Source of the DNA: Fulvia fulva
Lineage: Eukaryota > Ascomycota > Dothideomycetes > Mycosphaerellales > Mycosphaerellaceae
Direction of reading: 5' to 3'
NCBI RefSeq assembly: GCF_020509005.1
Contig: NC_063021.1
Location: 62,001-126,000, forward strand
Length of the DNA: 64,000 bases
The notes beneath the pieces were generated by a model. The model was not told the DNA's origin. It saw nothing but the letters and a program-made list of their open reading frames with translations, and did no database searches. A program made the position numbers and the translations under genes. Below are positions 11,604 through 21,943 of the stretch, in pieces. The number at the start of each line of letters is the position of its first letter. Position 1 is the stretch's first letter.

Positions 11604-12660
11604 TCAGCGACTGCAGAGTACTGTTCTATGCAACATATGCGACTCCAAGAACTCTTTGACGTGGCCATCCTTTGGAACGGGCGCATTGGTAAAGCGAAGA
11701 GTGAGTGGTGTTTCGGAGTTCAACTTTTCGGACACAATCAGTGCGTGCAGTCCATGTGCAAGCGCACGCCTGATCTTTTGACGTTCTGTCCTCGTCTTGG
11801 TACCAAGGAGCTCAGTGACGCGGAGAGCATCCTCCGGGAAGACGTGGTTGTCATAGCCGTCGTCAGGTCCCTCTATGTGCCGGAACGAACGAGCAAATCT
11901 CTTTGCCAGACGGCAGCAGCCTTGGTGACAGTAGCAGTTGCTGACGTCAATCTGTACATGTTTCATGGGCCTGACGAAAATGGCATCCAGCCAGTCCTTC
12001 CAGATAATAGCATACATGTATTCGCTCCATGCGAAGTGGTCGTCGAGTATCCGAGCTTTTTTGTCGCCCGTCTGCTGAGCAAATCTGCGCATTGTCACTT
12101 TTCTTCGTTCAATCCCATCTCGAAAATTGGACTGGTTCAGTGCTATGCTGACGTTGGTGAGATAGCGATGCGCAAGATCCGCCAGCGAGAGTTGACTAAC
12201 ATTTGCTAGTGAAAGTTGACTGTCTCTCTCGTATGCTTCTCCATACGATAGCAGGTGCTGGTGATCGTTCGCAGTGAGTATGACTTGATTCTGCGATAGC
12301 AGCAACTTGCCGGCTGACAGTCAGGAGCTGCAATTCTGGTTTTTCGTACGAGTCTCGATCAAGGTAACGAACATCGTACTCGTCGTGACTCTGCTGCGGC
12401 AAGAACACCTTGCCCTTCGCCAGGCAAAACTCATAAACGATGTCACGGAGCTCCCGAGGTAGGTCTAGGAAGCGAAACCCGCTATCTGTATCTTGTCAGC
12501 TCCGATGTCATTCACAGGTTATGGCGCACGACCTACTGATACCGAGTTGCTGCTGCACTTCAGCGATGTCTGCCTCAATCTCAGCACACTCGGCCTGAAG
12601 TTGAGCCATGAGTACTTGCCTCGCAGCCAGACGCTGCTGCAGCTGTTTGATGCGCTCCAT
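11604..12660 (-). pseudogene. Damaged tandem copy of the LPRELRD-type gene
   Basis: Relative of the gene at 9766-10960. From the ATG at 12660 a coiled-coil exon (MERIKQLQQRLAARQ...ADIAEVQQQL) is followed by a GT-AG intron and then the FRFLDLPRELRDIVYEFCLA leader and LQLLTVSRQ. At about 12303-12310 the frame breaks: the other copy has roughly eight residues (MRQEAAKT) between VNRQ and LFAHNQ, whereas here VSRQ is followed directly, in another frame, by LLLSQNQVIL. The second frame then continues to 11604 with the shared DVSNCYCHQGCCR and ALAHGLHA segments. The lesion looks like a small deletion. The acidic C terminus of the neighbour is absent. A sequencing error of this size is unlikely, so I call it a pseudogene. 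Confidence 0.68.
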
Positions 12661-13939
12661 TGCGGAGTGGCGGGCCTGTGTTGTTGTTTCCGTGCGAAGC
12701 AGGGCTCCGCCGCCGATGTTGATGAGATCGGTGACTTTCGAAGGAGCAGAGATGAAGTAACCGCAGTCGGTGGCGCTAGTGTCGTTTGTCTAAGCTCTCA
12801 AACGCTGCGTTGTGTAACCTGCGCGTCGCGTGTCGCGTGCCGAGAGACATGGTGCGTGCGCCGCCTGCGCCATTCACCTCGCTTGAGTGGCTTGTGAACT
12901 TGTTCACACGCTTTCCAAGGAGGCACAAAGTGTTCATACGTAGGGCGACTCTCGCATCATGTGACAGGAAATACACTAGACTTTGTGGTCTTTCTCTCTC
13001 TCATTGAGGCAGATACCAGAGCATGTGTCAATGCGCACTTTCGTTGCCGCAGAGCGTTCCGCCAACATACTGATACATGGGCTCGCCCTCGAACACGCTA
13101 AGGCACAGCTGCACAGCAAGGTACGATACGACTCAGATGAAGAAGATGGCGTCCTTCCATCAATCGGGGAATGCAGCGTCTTGTCGCCAGCCGCAGATGT
13201 AAGGCATCATCTCGGCGTGAGACCAGGGTCCTGGTCTTAGTATCGATGGCCTGGTAAGGTTCCAAGAGAATATCGGGAACGGCAGAACCATGAAAGCACA
13301 GAATCGCAGTGAGTCAGTGATTATGGGGGCCATTTGCTGTCATCATGAATGCAAGAACCCGAGGGTTCTTCCGGTTATGGTTCTGTGCAATGGTCTTGTG
13401 ACGCTGGGACTGTCTCCACTCACTATGCCAATGCACAACAGTAATTCCAGCTCGTATGATGTATTGAGGGCGACAAGGCCATGGTCATGAGATGCAGCAA
13501 CGTATCGCCTACCCACTTCCAGCCAGTGCCGGACCATATCTGCGAGTAAGAAAAAAGCATCTGAGGAATGCGGTGGATCAAGGTCGAGCATCTTGGCAAC
13601 ACCAGCGATATATCTGCAAATGAGGAGACTGGCCGCTTGGACATCTGAATGTGCTATTAGTATGCAAGCATGAAGTGATATTCTGCAACTCGTTGCCAGT
13701 TTGATCAATGAGGAGAATCCCTGGAAGTCTTCCGATGTCGGCCTCCAGGCGTGGTGTGGCGGGGAAGCTCGTGGACTGGCATCACGGATAACGACAACAG
13801 AGAGCCGATGGCAATCGAGTTCCTATAAGAATGCCTAGACAGTTCCTGTCCAGGTAGGAAAGGGTCATACAACAGAATTTAGAGCTCAGTGAGAAGAAAT
13901 CGCCACCTAAAGTCAACCCATACGATTGCACGTCCGAAC
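12661..13939. other. Intergenic, nothing convincing
   Basis: Between the decayed LPRELRD-type copy and the isopropylmalate dehydrogenase. It must hold the promoter of the dehydrogenase gene. Several short open frames exist on both strands but none has splice support, a recognisable domain or unusual composition, so I call no gene. Confidence 0.5.
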
Positions 13940-15179
13940 ATGGCAACAGCAGGACCCAACAGCGCTTCGGCCAATGGCCCGACAGCGAACGTGGCGCCTG
14001 CCAAAGGGGGCAAGATTCTTGTGTTACCTGGTGATCACATAGGTCCAGAAGTTGTGACCGAAGCACTGAAAGTCCTGGACATTGTCGAGCAAGCAACAGG
14101 CGCCAAGTTCGAACGAGACTTTGACCTTTGTGGTGGATGCTCGTTAGACAAGCATAAGGACTCCGTGACAGAAGAAGTTCTGCAGAAATGTGAGAAGGTC
14201 GACGCTGTCTTCTTTGGGAGTGCGGGCGGTCCGGAATGGGGCACTGTCCAGCCAAATCCGGAGAGTGGGTTGCTTAGGATCAGGAAGAGGATGCAGGTAT
14301 GTTGACGTCGGAGTGGTGTTTGCAGCACGTTGGTTGACTTTTTCATAGATCTTCGCCAACCTGAGGCCGTGCAAGTTTGCGAGTAAGACGATGGTCGACT
14401 GGTCACCCATCAAACGCGAGATCATCAAGGACGTCGACTTCATGCTCATCCGCGAGAACTGCGGCGGAGCATACTACGGCGACAAAGTCGAGACCGAAGA
14501 CTACGGCCGGGATCCATGGGAGTACTCACGACCTGAGATCGAACGAGTTGCCCGTGTCGCCGGAGCTCTGGCTCTACAACACGATCCACCCCTGCCCGTC
14601 TTCAGCGCTGATAAAGCAAACGTGCTGGCCAACTCACGAGTCTGGAGACGGGTAGTCACCGACGTCTTCGCCAAAGAATTCCCTCAAGTCAAGCTACGGC
14701 ATCAGCTTGCAGACTCCCTGGCTATGCTCTTCATCACCAAGCCAACCGCATTCAATGGCATAATCGTCACCGACAACACCTTCGGAGACATCCTCTCGGA
14801 TGAAAGCGGAGGCCTCACAGGATCGCTGGGGTTGTTACCAAGCGCAAGCTTGGCTGGAGCGCCAGGCACCGACTTGGGTCGCAACAGTGTTGGGGGAGTT
14901 ATTGGGCTGTATGAGCCAGTCCACGGATCTGCTCCAGATATCAGTGGGAAAGGCCTCGCCAATCCGGTCGCACAGGTTCTCAGTCTGGCGATGATGTTGC
15001 GGTATTCGTTCAATATGCATCATGAAGCTGATGCGATCGAGGAGGCGATTGCCAAGGTCCTGGATTCGAAGGCGGATGGTGGGTTGGAAGTGCGCACGGG
15101 TGATCTAGGTGGGGAGGCTACGACGAAGGACATGAGTGAGGCTATTCAGGCGGAAGTCAAGCGGTTGCTGAGGGTATAG
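13940..15179 (+). CDS. leu2: 3-isopropylmalate dehydrogenase
   Basis: Oxidises and decarboxylates 3-isopropylmalate to 2-oxoisocaproate with NAD+ in leucine biosynthesis. Exons are 13940-14296 and 14349-15179, separated by a 52-nt phase-0 GT-AG intron, giving 395 residues. Family marks include ILVLPGDHIGPEVV, the GLLRIRKRMQIFANLRPC arginine region, NTFGDILSDESGG (metal site) and GLYEPVHGSAPDISGKG. The N-terminal 24 residues (Ala/Asn/Gly-rich) are longer than in yeast Leu2, and GDHIGPEVV differs from the usual GDHCGPEV of the main fungal enzyme, so this may be a second, divergent paralogue. The open frame extends upstream of 13940 only through a non-ATG codon. It lies 0.6 kb upstream of the P450 on the same strand; a shared pathway is possible but not shown. 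Confidence 0.92.
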
Positions 15180-15791
15180 CTGTAGCCTATAGTCGGAGAA
15201 CAGATGGCCACAGCGGCCGCGTGCATGCCACGAGGATTTGAGCCATGTGTGGTATCGGGAGGATTCATGTGGCTGCGGGGATAGGCGGAATGGTACCGAC
15301 CGACCTGCTGTTATTTCGTCGACACGTCATGTGGTGTGCCGAATGGTCTTGTGGGCCATTGTTAATACTACCTTATTGCTTCATGCACATCGTTATGCAG
15401 CGTGCACATCATGCACAAACAGCCGGCGCCGGCTCGGCTAAAGCGGCAACGTCACATCCAACCACAGGATCGAGCATCTTCACTCTTGTTCTCTTGCGGC
15501 CGAGAGCAACATGTGAAGAGTAATGTTGACACAACATTACCTCGCACATTGTCATGAGCACAGGCGTGGTACAGCAGACAAACTGACCAAGCGTCATTGG
15601 TCACCTCGGCGGAGACATGGACGCCACGGACATGCCGACATCCATGAGAGCGGAGCACCTGCTCCGTTTCAGCTGTCTACCCGAGCACACGGCTTGACGG
15701 ACCTCAGCCCTATAGGCATCTTGGTCTGGCCATCTATGAGTGAGTTCTATTCCTTCTCTCTCACTGTGCTCTGCTGTGAAGCTCTATCACG
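15180..15791. other. Intergenic, P450 promoter region
   Basis: The gap between two plus-strand genes should carry the P450 promoter. I see no other gene or repeat. Confidence 0.55.
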
Positions 15792-17354
15792 ATGGACTTT
15801 CTCTCGAATTTGCCACATGCCGCTAAAGCCGCCATCGGCTTGGCGGCAGTCTATGCTGTCTACCAGCTCCTCACAACCATCACACTATGGGCCGGGCGGC
15901 GAGATTTCAAGCGAGAAAGGGGCGTATTGGATGCACCATGGCTCCCACAGCGAGACAGGTTCTACGGCATCGATCTCTTCCTGGACAACATCAAAGCGCT
16001 CAAGGAACACAGATTCCTCGAACTGGGCTACAAACGCTTCACCGAGACAGGCCTCAACACCATGCAGCTTGTTGCCCTGGGACGCCACATGCATATGACC
16101 ACCGAGCCCGAGAATTTGAAGACTATACAAGCCATCGACCACAAGAAGTGGGGACTTGGCAAGCGGCGGAAGATTGGGTTTGCTCCTTTGCTGGGGGCTG
16201 GTATCTTCACGACAGATGGTGCCGAGTGGCAGCATTCTAGGGAAATGCTTCGACCGAATTTTGTTCGCTCGCAAGTCGGTGATTTGGCAACATTTGAGAA
16301 GCATGTCAGCAACTTGATTGCAGCGGTTCCTGCTGATGGTGCTACTGTCGACTTGTCGGATTTGTTCTTCCGTCTGACGATTGATTCTGCGACCGAGTTC
16401 CTCTTCGGCGAGTCTACGGAATCGCTTACCAAGAACAGCTCCGAAGGTTTCGCAGAGGCGTTCACATATTCACAAGACTTCATCGCCCACCGATCGAGAT
16501 GGGGAATGTGGGCCAAGCTTCTCAAGGCCAACGATCGCTTCGAGAAGGACAGGAAATTCGTCCACGACTTCGTCGATTACTTCGTCCAGAAAGGTCTCGC
16601 AAAGCGAGACACCCTCCTCGCCGAGAAAGGCAAAGCCGAAACAAGCGGCCGATACGTCTTCATGGACGAGCTTGTCCGGCAAACAACAGACCCCATCCGG
16701 ATCCGAAGCGAGCTCCTCAACATCCTCCTCGCCGGCCGCGACACCACCGCATCCCTCCTCACTAACACCTGGTTCATGCTCTCCAAGCGCCCGGACATCT
16801 GGACAAAGCTCCAAGCCGACATCGCCACCTTAAACGGCGCCAAACCAACCTTCGAACAACTGAAAAACCTCAAATACCTCAAAGCCCTCCTCAACGAATC
16901 CCTCCGCCTCCACCCCGTCGTCCCCCAAAACAGCCGCGAAGCCCTCGAAGACACCACCCTCCCCCTCGGCGGCGGGCCCGACGGCCGCGCCCCCATTTTC
17001 ATCAAGAAGGGTGAAATCATGGCATGGAATGTCTACGCGATGCATCGCCGTAAAGACTACTACGGTCAAGACGCCGAAGAATTCCGACCGGAGCGCTGGC
17101 TCGATGACCCAGATACAGGCAAGAAGGGGCTGCGGCCGGGATGGGAGTATTTACCGTTTAATGGGGGTGCGAGAATTTGTCTGGGGCAGCAGTTCGCGTT
17201 GACGGAGGCGAGTTATGCTACTGTGAGGTTGTGCCAGGCGTTTGCGGGGATTGAGAGTCGGGATGAGGAGGAGGTGTGGGTGGAGCATCTTACGCTTACT
17301 TGTGTTAGTCTTAATGGGGCTAGGGTGGGGTTGACGTCGAGGGGTGGGGGGTAG
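15792..17354 (+). CDS. Cytochrome P450, CYP52-like (alkane/fatty-acid hydroxylase type)
   Basis: Haem monooxygenase of 520 residues, intronless and anchored in the ER by one N-terminal helix (about residues 10-32). CYP52 enzymes carry out terminal hydroxylation of alkanes and fatty acids; substrate here is inferred from family only. Motifs in order are LGKRRKIGFAPLLGAGIFTT, WQHSREMLRPNF (helix C), AGRDTTA in the I helix (about 314-320), ESLR as the ExxR (about 368), FRPERW, and the haem loop FNGGARICLGQQFA with the cysteine ligand near residue 462. The length and single exon are normal for the family. The last codons are Gly-rich (TSRGGG). Confidence 0.93.
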   Translation: MDFLSNLPHAAKAAIGLAAVYAVYQLLTTITLWAGRRDFKRERGVLDAPWLPQRDRFYGIDLFLDNIKALKEHRFLELGYKRFTETGLNTMQLVALGRHMHMTTEPENLKTIQAIDHKKWGLGKRRKIGFAPLLGAGIFTTDGAEWQHSREMLRPNFVRSQVGDLATFEKHVSNLIAAVPADGATVDLSDLFFRLTIDSATEFLFGESTESLTKNSSEGFAEAFTYSQDFIAHRSRWGMWAKLLKANDRFEKDRKFVHDFVDYFVQKGLAKRDTLLAEKGKAETSGRYVFMDELVRQTTDPIRIRSELLNILLAGRDTTASLLTNTWFMLSKRPDIWTKLQADIATLNGAKPTFEQLKNLKYLKALLNESLRLHPVVPQNSREALEDTTLPLGGGPDGRAPIFIKKGEIMAWNVYAMHRRKDYYGQDAEEFRPERWLDDPDTGKKGLRPGWEYLPFNGGARICLGQQFALTEASYATVRLCQAFAGIESRDEEEVWVEHLTLTCVSLNGARVGLTSRGGG

Positions 17355-18343
17355 GGAGGGGAGAGGTGGTGTTTGGGAGGAGGTGGGTTGGTGTTGGGGA
17401 TGAGCGGTTGGAATGGAGTAGGGGGACTGATGATGAGTTACTATCATTGTGGATGGATGTGTCGCTTTGCGCTGTTCGTTTTGTCGGGCTGGACACTTTG
17501 TTGACGCTGTCTCCTCCAGGTGTTGTACCCCAGAGCATCGGCTTTCTGGAAGTTTTCAGCACGGAAGCCTCAATCTCGTCTCTCCTAGAGGATGTGTAGA
17601 TTCCTCCGCTCTCATACTAATGTTCTCCGTGTGAGTACAATGCACCAATCCTCAATGTTGAATGTTTCCTCACTGATTATGCATAGGTCATGCATGCCGC
17701 TCCATTCCTGAGATCGCTGCTAGGTTTCACCACTTGAAGCCTTCACATGTTGCCAAGACATGTCCATCGAGACCCGGAACCCTCCTCACGAGACCGGTCA
17801 GGTGCTGTGCAACGACAGTAAGGCCCGGGTATGGACTCTGGCCGTGACCACTCCATCGCTCTTCACGCTCGACCAACAAGCATTAATCGGTCCCACATGA
17901 CACGCCCAGCACCCCCTTTACACAAGTGAAGCATCCACTCCGCCCAAACCACCATGTTTGCTCCAACCTCGAGGCCCTCAAATCCAGTAATGACCTCCAA
18001 TACCTCCGGCTCCCGACGGCCGTAGACAACACAAACCGTCCATACCCACTAGCACAAGGAAACCAGCACTGCAATATGACTCGATAATGGTCAGCTATTA
18101 GTACCGCGACTCGGCGACATGGCCACGAGGACGGAAAGCCTCGAGACTATTTGCTAGAGGAGGAGCAACGGGCATAAAACTACCTCTCTTATTCTCACTA
18201 TCGATTCTTTCTCATCAGAACAACAAATCAGTAGACACGGCTTCGAGGACTCAAAGCGATCACTACAGCCTTTGGATACAGTGATACAACAATCGAACTC
18301 ACACTTCTATCATCTTACCCTTTGGATCTAACTCTTCCGAATC
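17355..18343. other. Intergenic, nothing recognised
   Basis: This is nearly 1 kb without a supported gene, between two plus-strand units, and carries the promoter of the 18344 gene. A G-rich patch (17340-17440) follows the P450 stop. No RNA gene or transposon end was seen. Confidence 0.5.
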
Positions 18344-20142
18344 ATGGCGCAATGGAACAATCCTGCTTTTAATGATCCTGATTACTGGCTACGCATGCTT
18401 GTACAAGCGTACAATGGCCACGGTGGGGCTCGGGATCAGGTAGTCGTAGCGATAGTTGAAGGCAACGGAGCCCTTCAAGTTGCAACCGCTCATGCACGAT
18501 CGATGCAGTACCGGATCTTGGACCCTACACAGGTAGTAAACGCACGATACAACGTTAATCAACCGGGCATCACCAATCACGTTAGGGGCCAGCGTACGGG
18601 GTGGCTGAGAGAACTGAAGGCCGGGGTACCAGCTCCCTTAGGGGCCTATAACCCCGTCTGGCCTACAGGTCAGTGCGCTGGCCGGAGCAGGGAGGGTATC
18701 TTTTTTAACGCACGCAACGGTGATGCTGCTGCTCACAGGTTGATCATTGCCAACGCCGCTACTGATCGACATGCACACTTTTACATGCAGCAACTTCAGC
18801 AAGCACGCGGACCGCCAGCGCCAGAGCAGCCGCTACCGCCCCCATGGCTGAAGCTGGCGGCCCTGCACCTATGCCTGGCATGGCACTTATGCCCCCAATT
18901 GCCAGCGCTTCGACACACGCCGCCGGTGGGCCTATGAATCAAGGTGGCGGTCAGTACCCAGCACCCCCTCAGCAGCAGAGCTACAACCCAACAACTGGAT
19001 ATTTTCTGCCGACACAGCCTGTCAATGCAGCTCCTCAGGCTGCTGGAAGTTCACAACAGCCCCTCCAGCAGCGGACCGACGACTCACTGGCTGGAATGGG
19101 TGGTCTGTCGAATTCATCTCTGCTGACGCAGCCGGTCAATCCAGCCCCTCAGGCTACTATCAGGCGGGAACGAGGGCAGCCGCAACAAGTGGAGCAGCCC
19201 TATCACAGAGTTCTGGGGAATCTGAGAGGCCAACATGAAGACCGTATGGCGAGGGTGGCGCAGGAGGAGGAGCAGAGGGGACTCACCCAGCAGGCACCGC
19301 GTACGCAGACGTTCCCCGGCTATGGAGCGCCAGACACACGCGGCGCCCCTGTATCGCAAGATTGGGGAGGTGCGGCGCCAATGCAGCAAGGGCAACAGGA
19401 CTCGAGGTCAACACGGGGTTTCAACCCCGCGTATGCACCATCAATGGAGGGACCACGCCGACAACAAGCACGTCCCCCTCCGCTCGTTATTCCCTCGGAC
19501 CCGAACAGCGATCTCGATCTCTATGATGTATCTCCACAGCGTGTGCGGCCAATAGGTGAGTTTACGCCTGCGCCGGACGACCATATTGGAATAGCAATGG
19601 GATGGCCAGCACCTCGCGAAATGACCGACACTCAAGGTAGTAACCGCCCACGGGAAAGTGCGTCGCCCGGGTCTCCAGCAGACCCACGGCAAGGACCTGG
19701 CTCTCCAATGAGTGTCCAGACCAGTCCTGCACCACCAAGAGCCCCACGGCAAGGATCTGGCTCTCCAATGAGTATCTCGACCAGTCCTGCGCCACGAGGC
19801 TCGCAGCCAGCATCACCAGCTTGCGCTTCATTTCCTGCACAAGGTTCGACACCCCCTGCTTCAAGAAGCGGCCAAAGCAAGCCATCAGGCAGTGGGCAGA
19901 CGAAGAGCCCAGCTGCTGACCCGAAGAAAGAACTTGCTGAACAGAAGAAGGCACAGAAGAAGTTAGATAAGGAAGCTGCTGACAAGCAGAAGGCGGACGC
20001 CAAAAAAGCCAGGGATGCTCTGGCTAAACAAGCCAAAGAAGCTGAAGCCGCCAGGAAGGCTGCAGAGAAGCTGAACAAGAAGAAAGATGACCGGGGTGGA
20101 AATGGAGGACCTTCCGGAAAGGGTAAGGGTAGGGCCAAGTGA
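18344..20142 (+). CDS. Pro/Gln-rich protein with Lys/Ala coiled-coil tail, unknown
   Basis: Not a family I recognise. The best model joins exon 1 (18344-18668) to exon 2 (18791-20142) across a 122-nt phase-1 intron with a GTCAGT donor, a CTACTGAT branch-like site and an ATGCAG acceptor, giving 558 residues. Without this splice the N-terminal frame ends at 18937 and the long second frame has no link to a start. The N terminus (about 1-108) is compact and begins MAQWNNPAFNDPDYWLRMLV. The middle is rich in Pro, Gln, Gly and Ala and contains a 20-residue tandem repeat. The last 70 residues (KKELAEQKKAQKKLDKEAAD...) form a charged helical or coiled-coil segment ending GKGKGRAK. No signal peptide or membrane helix is seen. 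It may be nucleic-acid-binding or a scaffold, but that is speculation. Confidence 0.62.
19681..19800 (+). repeat. Two-copy 60-bp coding tandem repeat
   Basis: Two adjacent 60-bp units within the unknown Pro/Gln-rich gene encode PRQGxGSPMS-x-TSPAP-type repeats. The spacing is exact and a multiple of three, so the copies keep the frame. Such repeats vary by slippage or unequal exchange. Confidence 0.85.
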
Positions 20143-20282
20143 AGACATGCTAGGTGCTTGCGAGAGTGGATATGGCCTATGCTGGTTCTGCATCTCTTTG
20201 GGCGTTCTCCTTGGGAGGGCAAAGTATGGGGACATCAGTTCGGCTGGAGAACTGATTCCTCCCCGAATGGCGGGTGCTTTTC

Positions 20283-20525
20283 GGTTGCTGCTTTCATGGG
20301 TGCCCGAGGCCCTGACTTCCCGAGTCAAGTACTTTGATTTCTTTGCTGCTTTGTTCCGATGCTGGACACTACATTTTCCCGCGTCGAGTACTTTGATTTC
20401 TTTGCTGTTTTCCTTCGGCCTGGGACCTTGAGATCCCCGAGTTGAGTGTCTTGACTGCTTTGCTGCTTTCCTTCGGCCTGGGGCGTTGAACTTTTTGAGT
20501 TGAGTACTTTGGGCTTCTTGCGGGT
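20283..20525. repeat. Degenerate 58-59 bp tandem array
   Basis: Units starting near 20321, 20380, 20438 and 20496 share CGAGTyrAGTACTTTGATTTC and CTTTGCTGCTTTCCTTCGGCC blocks. There are about three full units plus partial ones at both ends. The period is not a multiple of three, so the array is unlikely to code. It sits about 140 bp after the stop of the Pro/Gln-rich gene and could lie in its 3' UTR. Confidence 0.82.
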
Positions 20526-21280
20526 AGATAAACTCTCTTAATGTCAATTTCCTTTGTAAAAGACTTTCCACTTGACTCACAGTGATGATGACAGACAGCT
20601 TTGGCGACTGGATATTGCTTTGCTTGATCACAATGTGTAATTTGTATGCCAGACCTCAGTTCCGAGAATAGCATCAATCAAAGCGGCATACTACACATAA
20701 ATCAGAGACAACCCCAGTCCCGCTTCCATCAGCATTAATCCTCTCAACCTCAACCTACTTCTTCTCATAACCCCACGGCACACCCTCACTCTCATCCAAC
20801 CCCGCCCCATCTCTCGGCGACAAGAAACTCAGCGATCCAAACATTTCATCCCCCTCACCCCCCTCACCACCTCCGCTTGGAACGATATTCCCATACCCAG
20901 TACTATCAATTATAAACCTCCAACCTTTGAGCCGTGCCTAAGCGAAGCGTCAGCGGAGCGAGCGCAGCGAGCTTACCCAACATCGCGAATCCAGCGAATA
21001 TAGCGAATCCAGCCAACATAACCCCACCATGTCTGCCATATCTGCCCCATCTCCTCCAGGTACAAAACTACCAACAAGCCCACAAAACACACAAACCATC
21101 CAGACACCCCCCCCCCTCCTAAAAATGTGCTGTTGGCGGTTGTGAACCTCCAAGAGTAAGCGCAGCGGTGTGGAGCTCCATCTGCCAGCCTGTCGCGACG
21201 GCGTGCGATGCACGCCACACGTTGGAATACCCGTAGGCTGCTCCAGCTACGATCAATATCAATATACAGTAGTATTAACG

Positions 21281-21464
21281 GCGAGATCGCCAACAGGCAC
21301 AGCGCGGCAAGCACGTGACACTAAACTTGAAAGTTGACCAATCACAGAGAGCGCCAAGGCTAGTTGAGGGCAGGTGATAAAGCTCCACTCCCTCGCTGAC
21401 GCCTCACCTACGTGCTCGCAAGCTCGCACTTCGGTGTGGCTAGCGCTCGGTCGCTACGCTTAAT
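21281..21464 (+). repeat. Dispersed repeat A, copy 1
   Basis: About 184 bp that reappears in inverted orientation at 47341-47522. Shared landmarks include CACGTGAC, TTGACCAATCA, GCGCCAAGGCTAGTTGAGGG, CACTCCCTCGCTGACGCCTC and GCGCTCGGTCGCTACGCTTA. The copies differ by scattered substitutions. No terminal repeat or coding potential is seen; it could be a MITE-like or LTR-derived sequence. Confidence 0.85.
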
Positions 21465-21943
21465 CACCTCCGGCGAAAGATTCGAAGCATAGCCAAAGCC
21501 AAAGTACAGCTCTTAGAAACGTTGGGATGTATCCGTAATAGCGGAGGCGGCTTTTGCTGCGGGCCAAGCATCGAGGGAGGGTTCATTGCCATGTTGACTA
21601 AGACGGTCTTACAGGCTGAGAGGACGACAACAGGCTGTGAGTTGCCAGTGGGACCTGGAGTGCTCGGCTGGTACGGGCAGAGGTGAAGTCGAGGAAGTGG
21701 GGTATGGAGTGGTCGAGCCAGCGGGCGGCTGTGAGTGGTGGTGTCCTTTACTCCGTGTCTCCGCCCCACCACGCTGGGAGTGGGCAAGCGGGAGTAGACT
21801 GTAGGAAGTGCTCTGATGAGCCTCGATCAAACGCATCGTACAGAGAATGCTATCTAATACACACTACACAACAACCACAACCCCTCAACACAGCACAAGA
21901 CCCCCCTCAACACCATCGCTCAAACCCCTCAACCCACCCCCCC

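Larger units (their letters stand above)
20143..21943. other. Intergenic 1.8 kb with repeats
   Basis: This gap contains a 58-bp tandem array (20283-20525), a patch of short GCGAATCCAGCGAAT direct repeats (about 20940-21010) and a dispersed repeat (21281-21464), listed separately where supported. The rest shows no gene. Open frames on the minus strand across the array are products of the repeats. Confidence 0.6.

Noticed and set aside
19963..20631. 222-codon minus-strand frame
   Set aside because: It crosses the 58-bp array and the 3' end of the plus-strand unknown gene; the array period is not a multiple of three and the frame starts without support.
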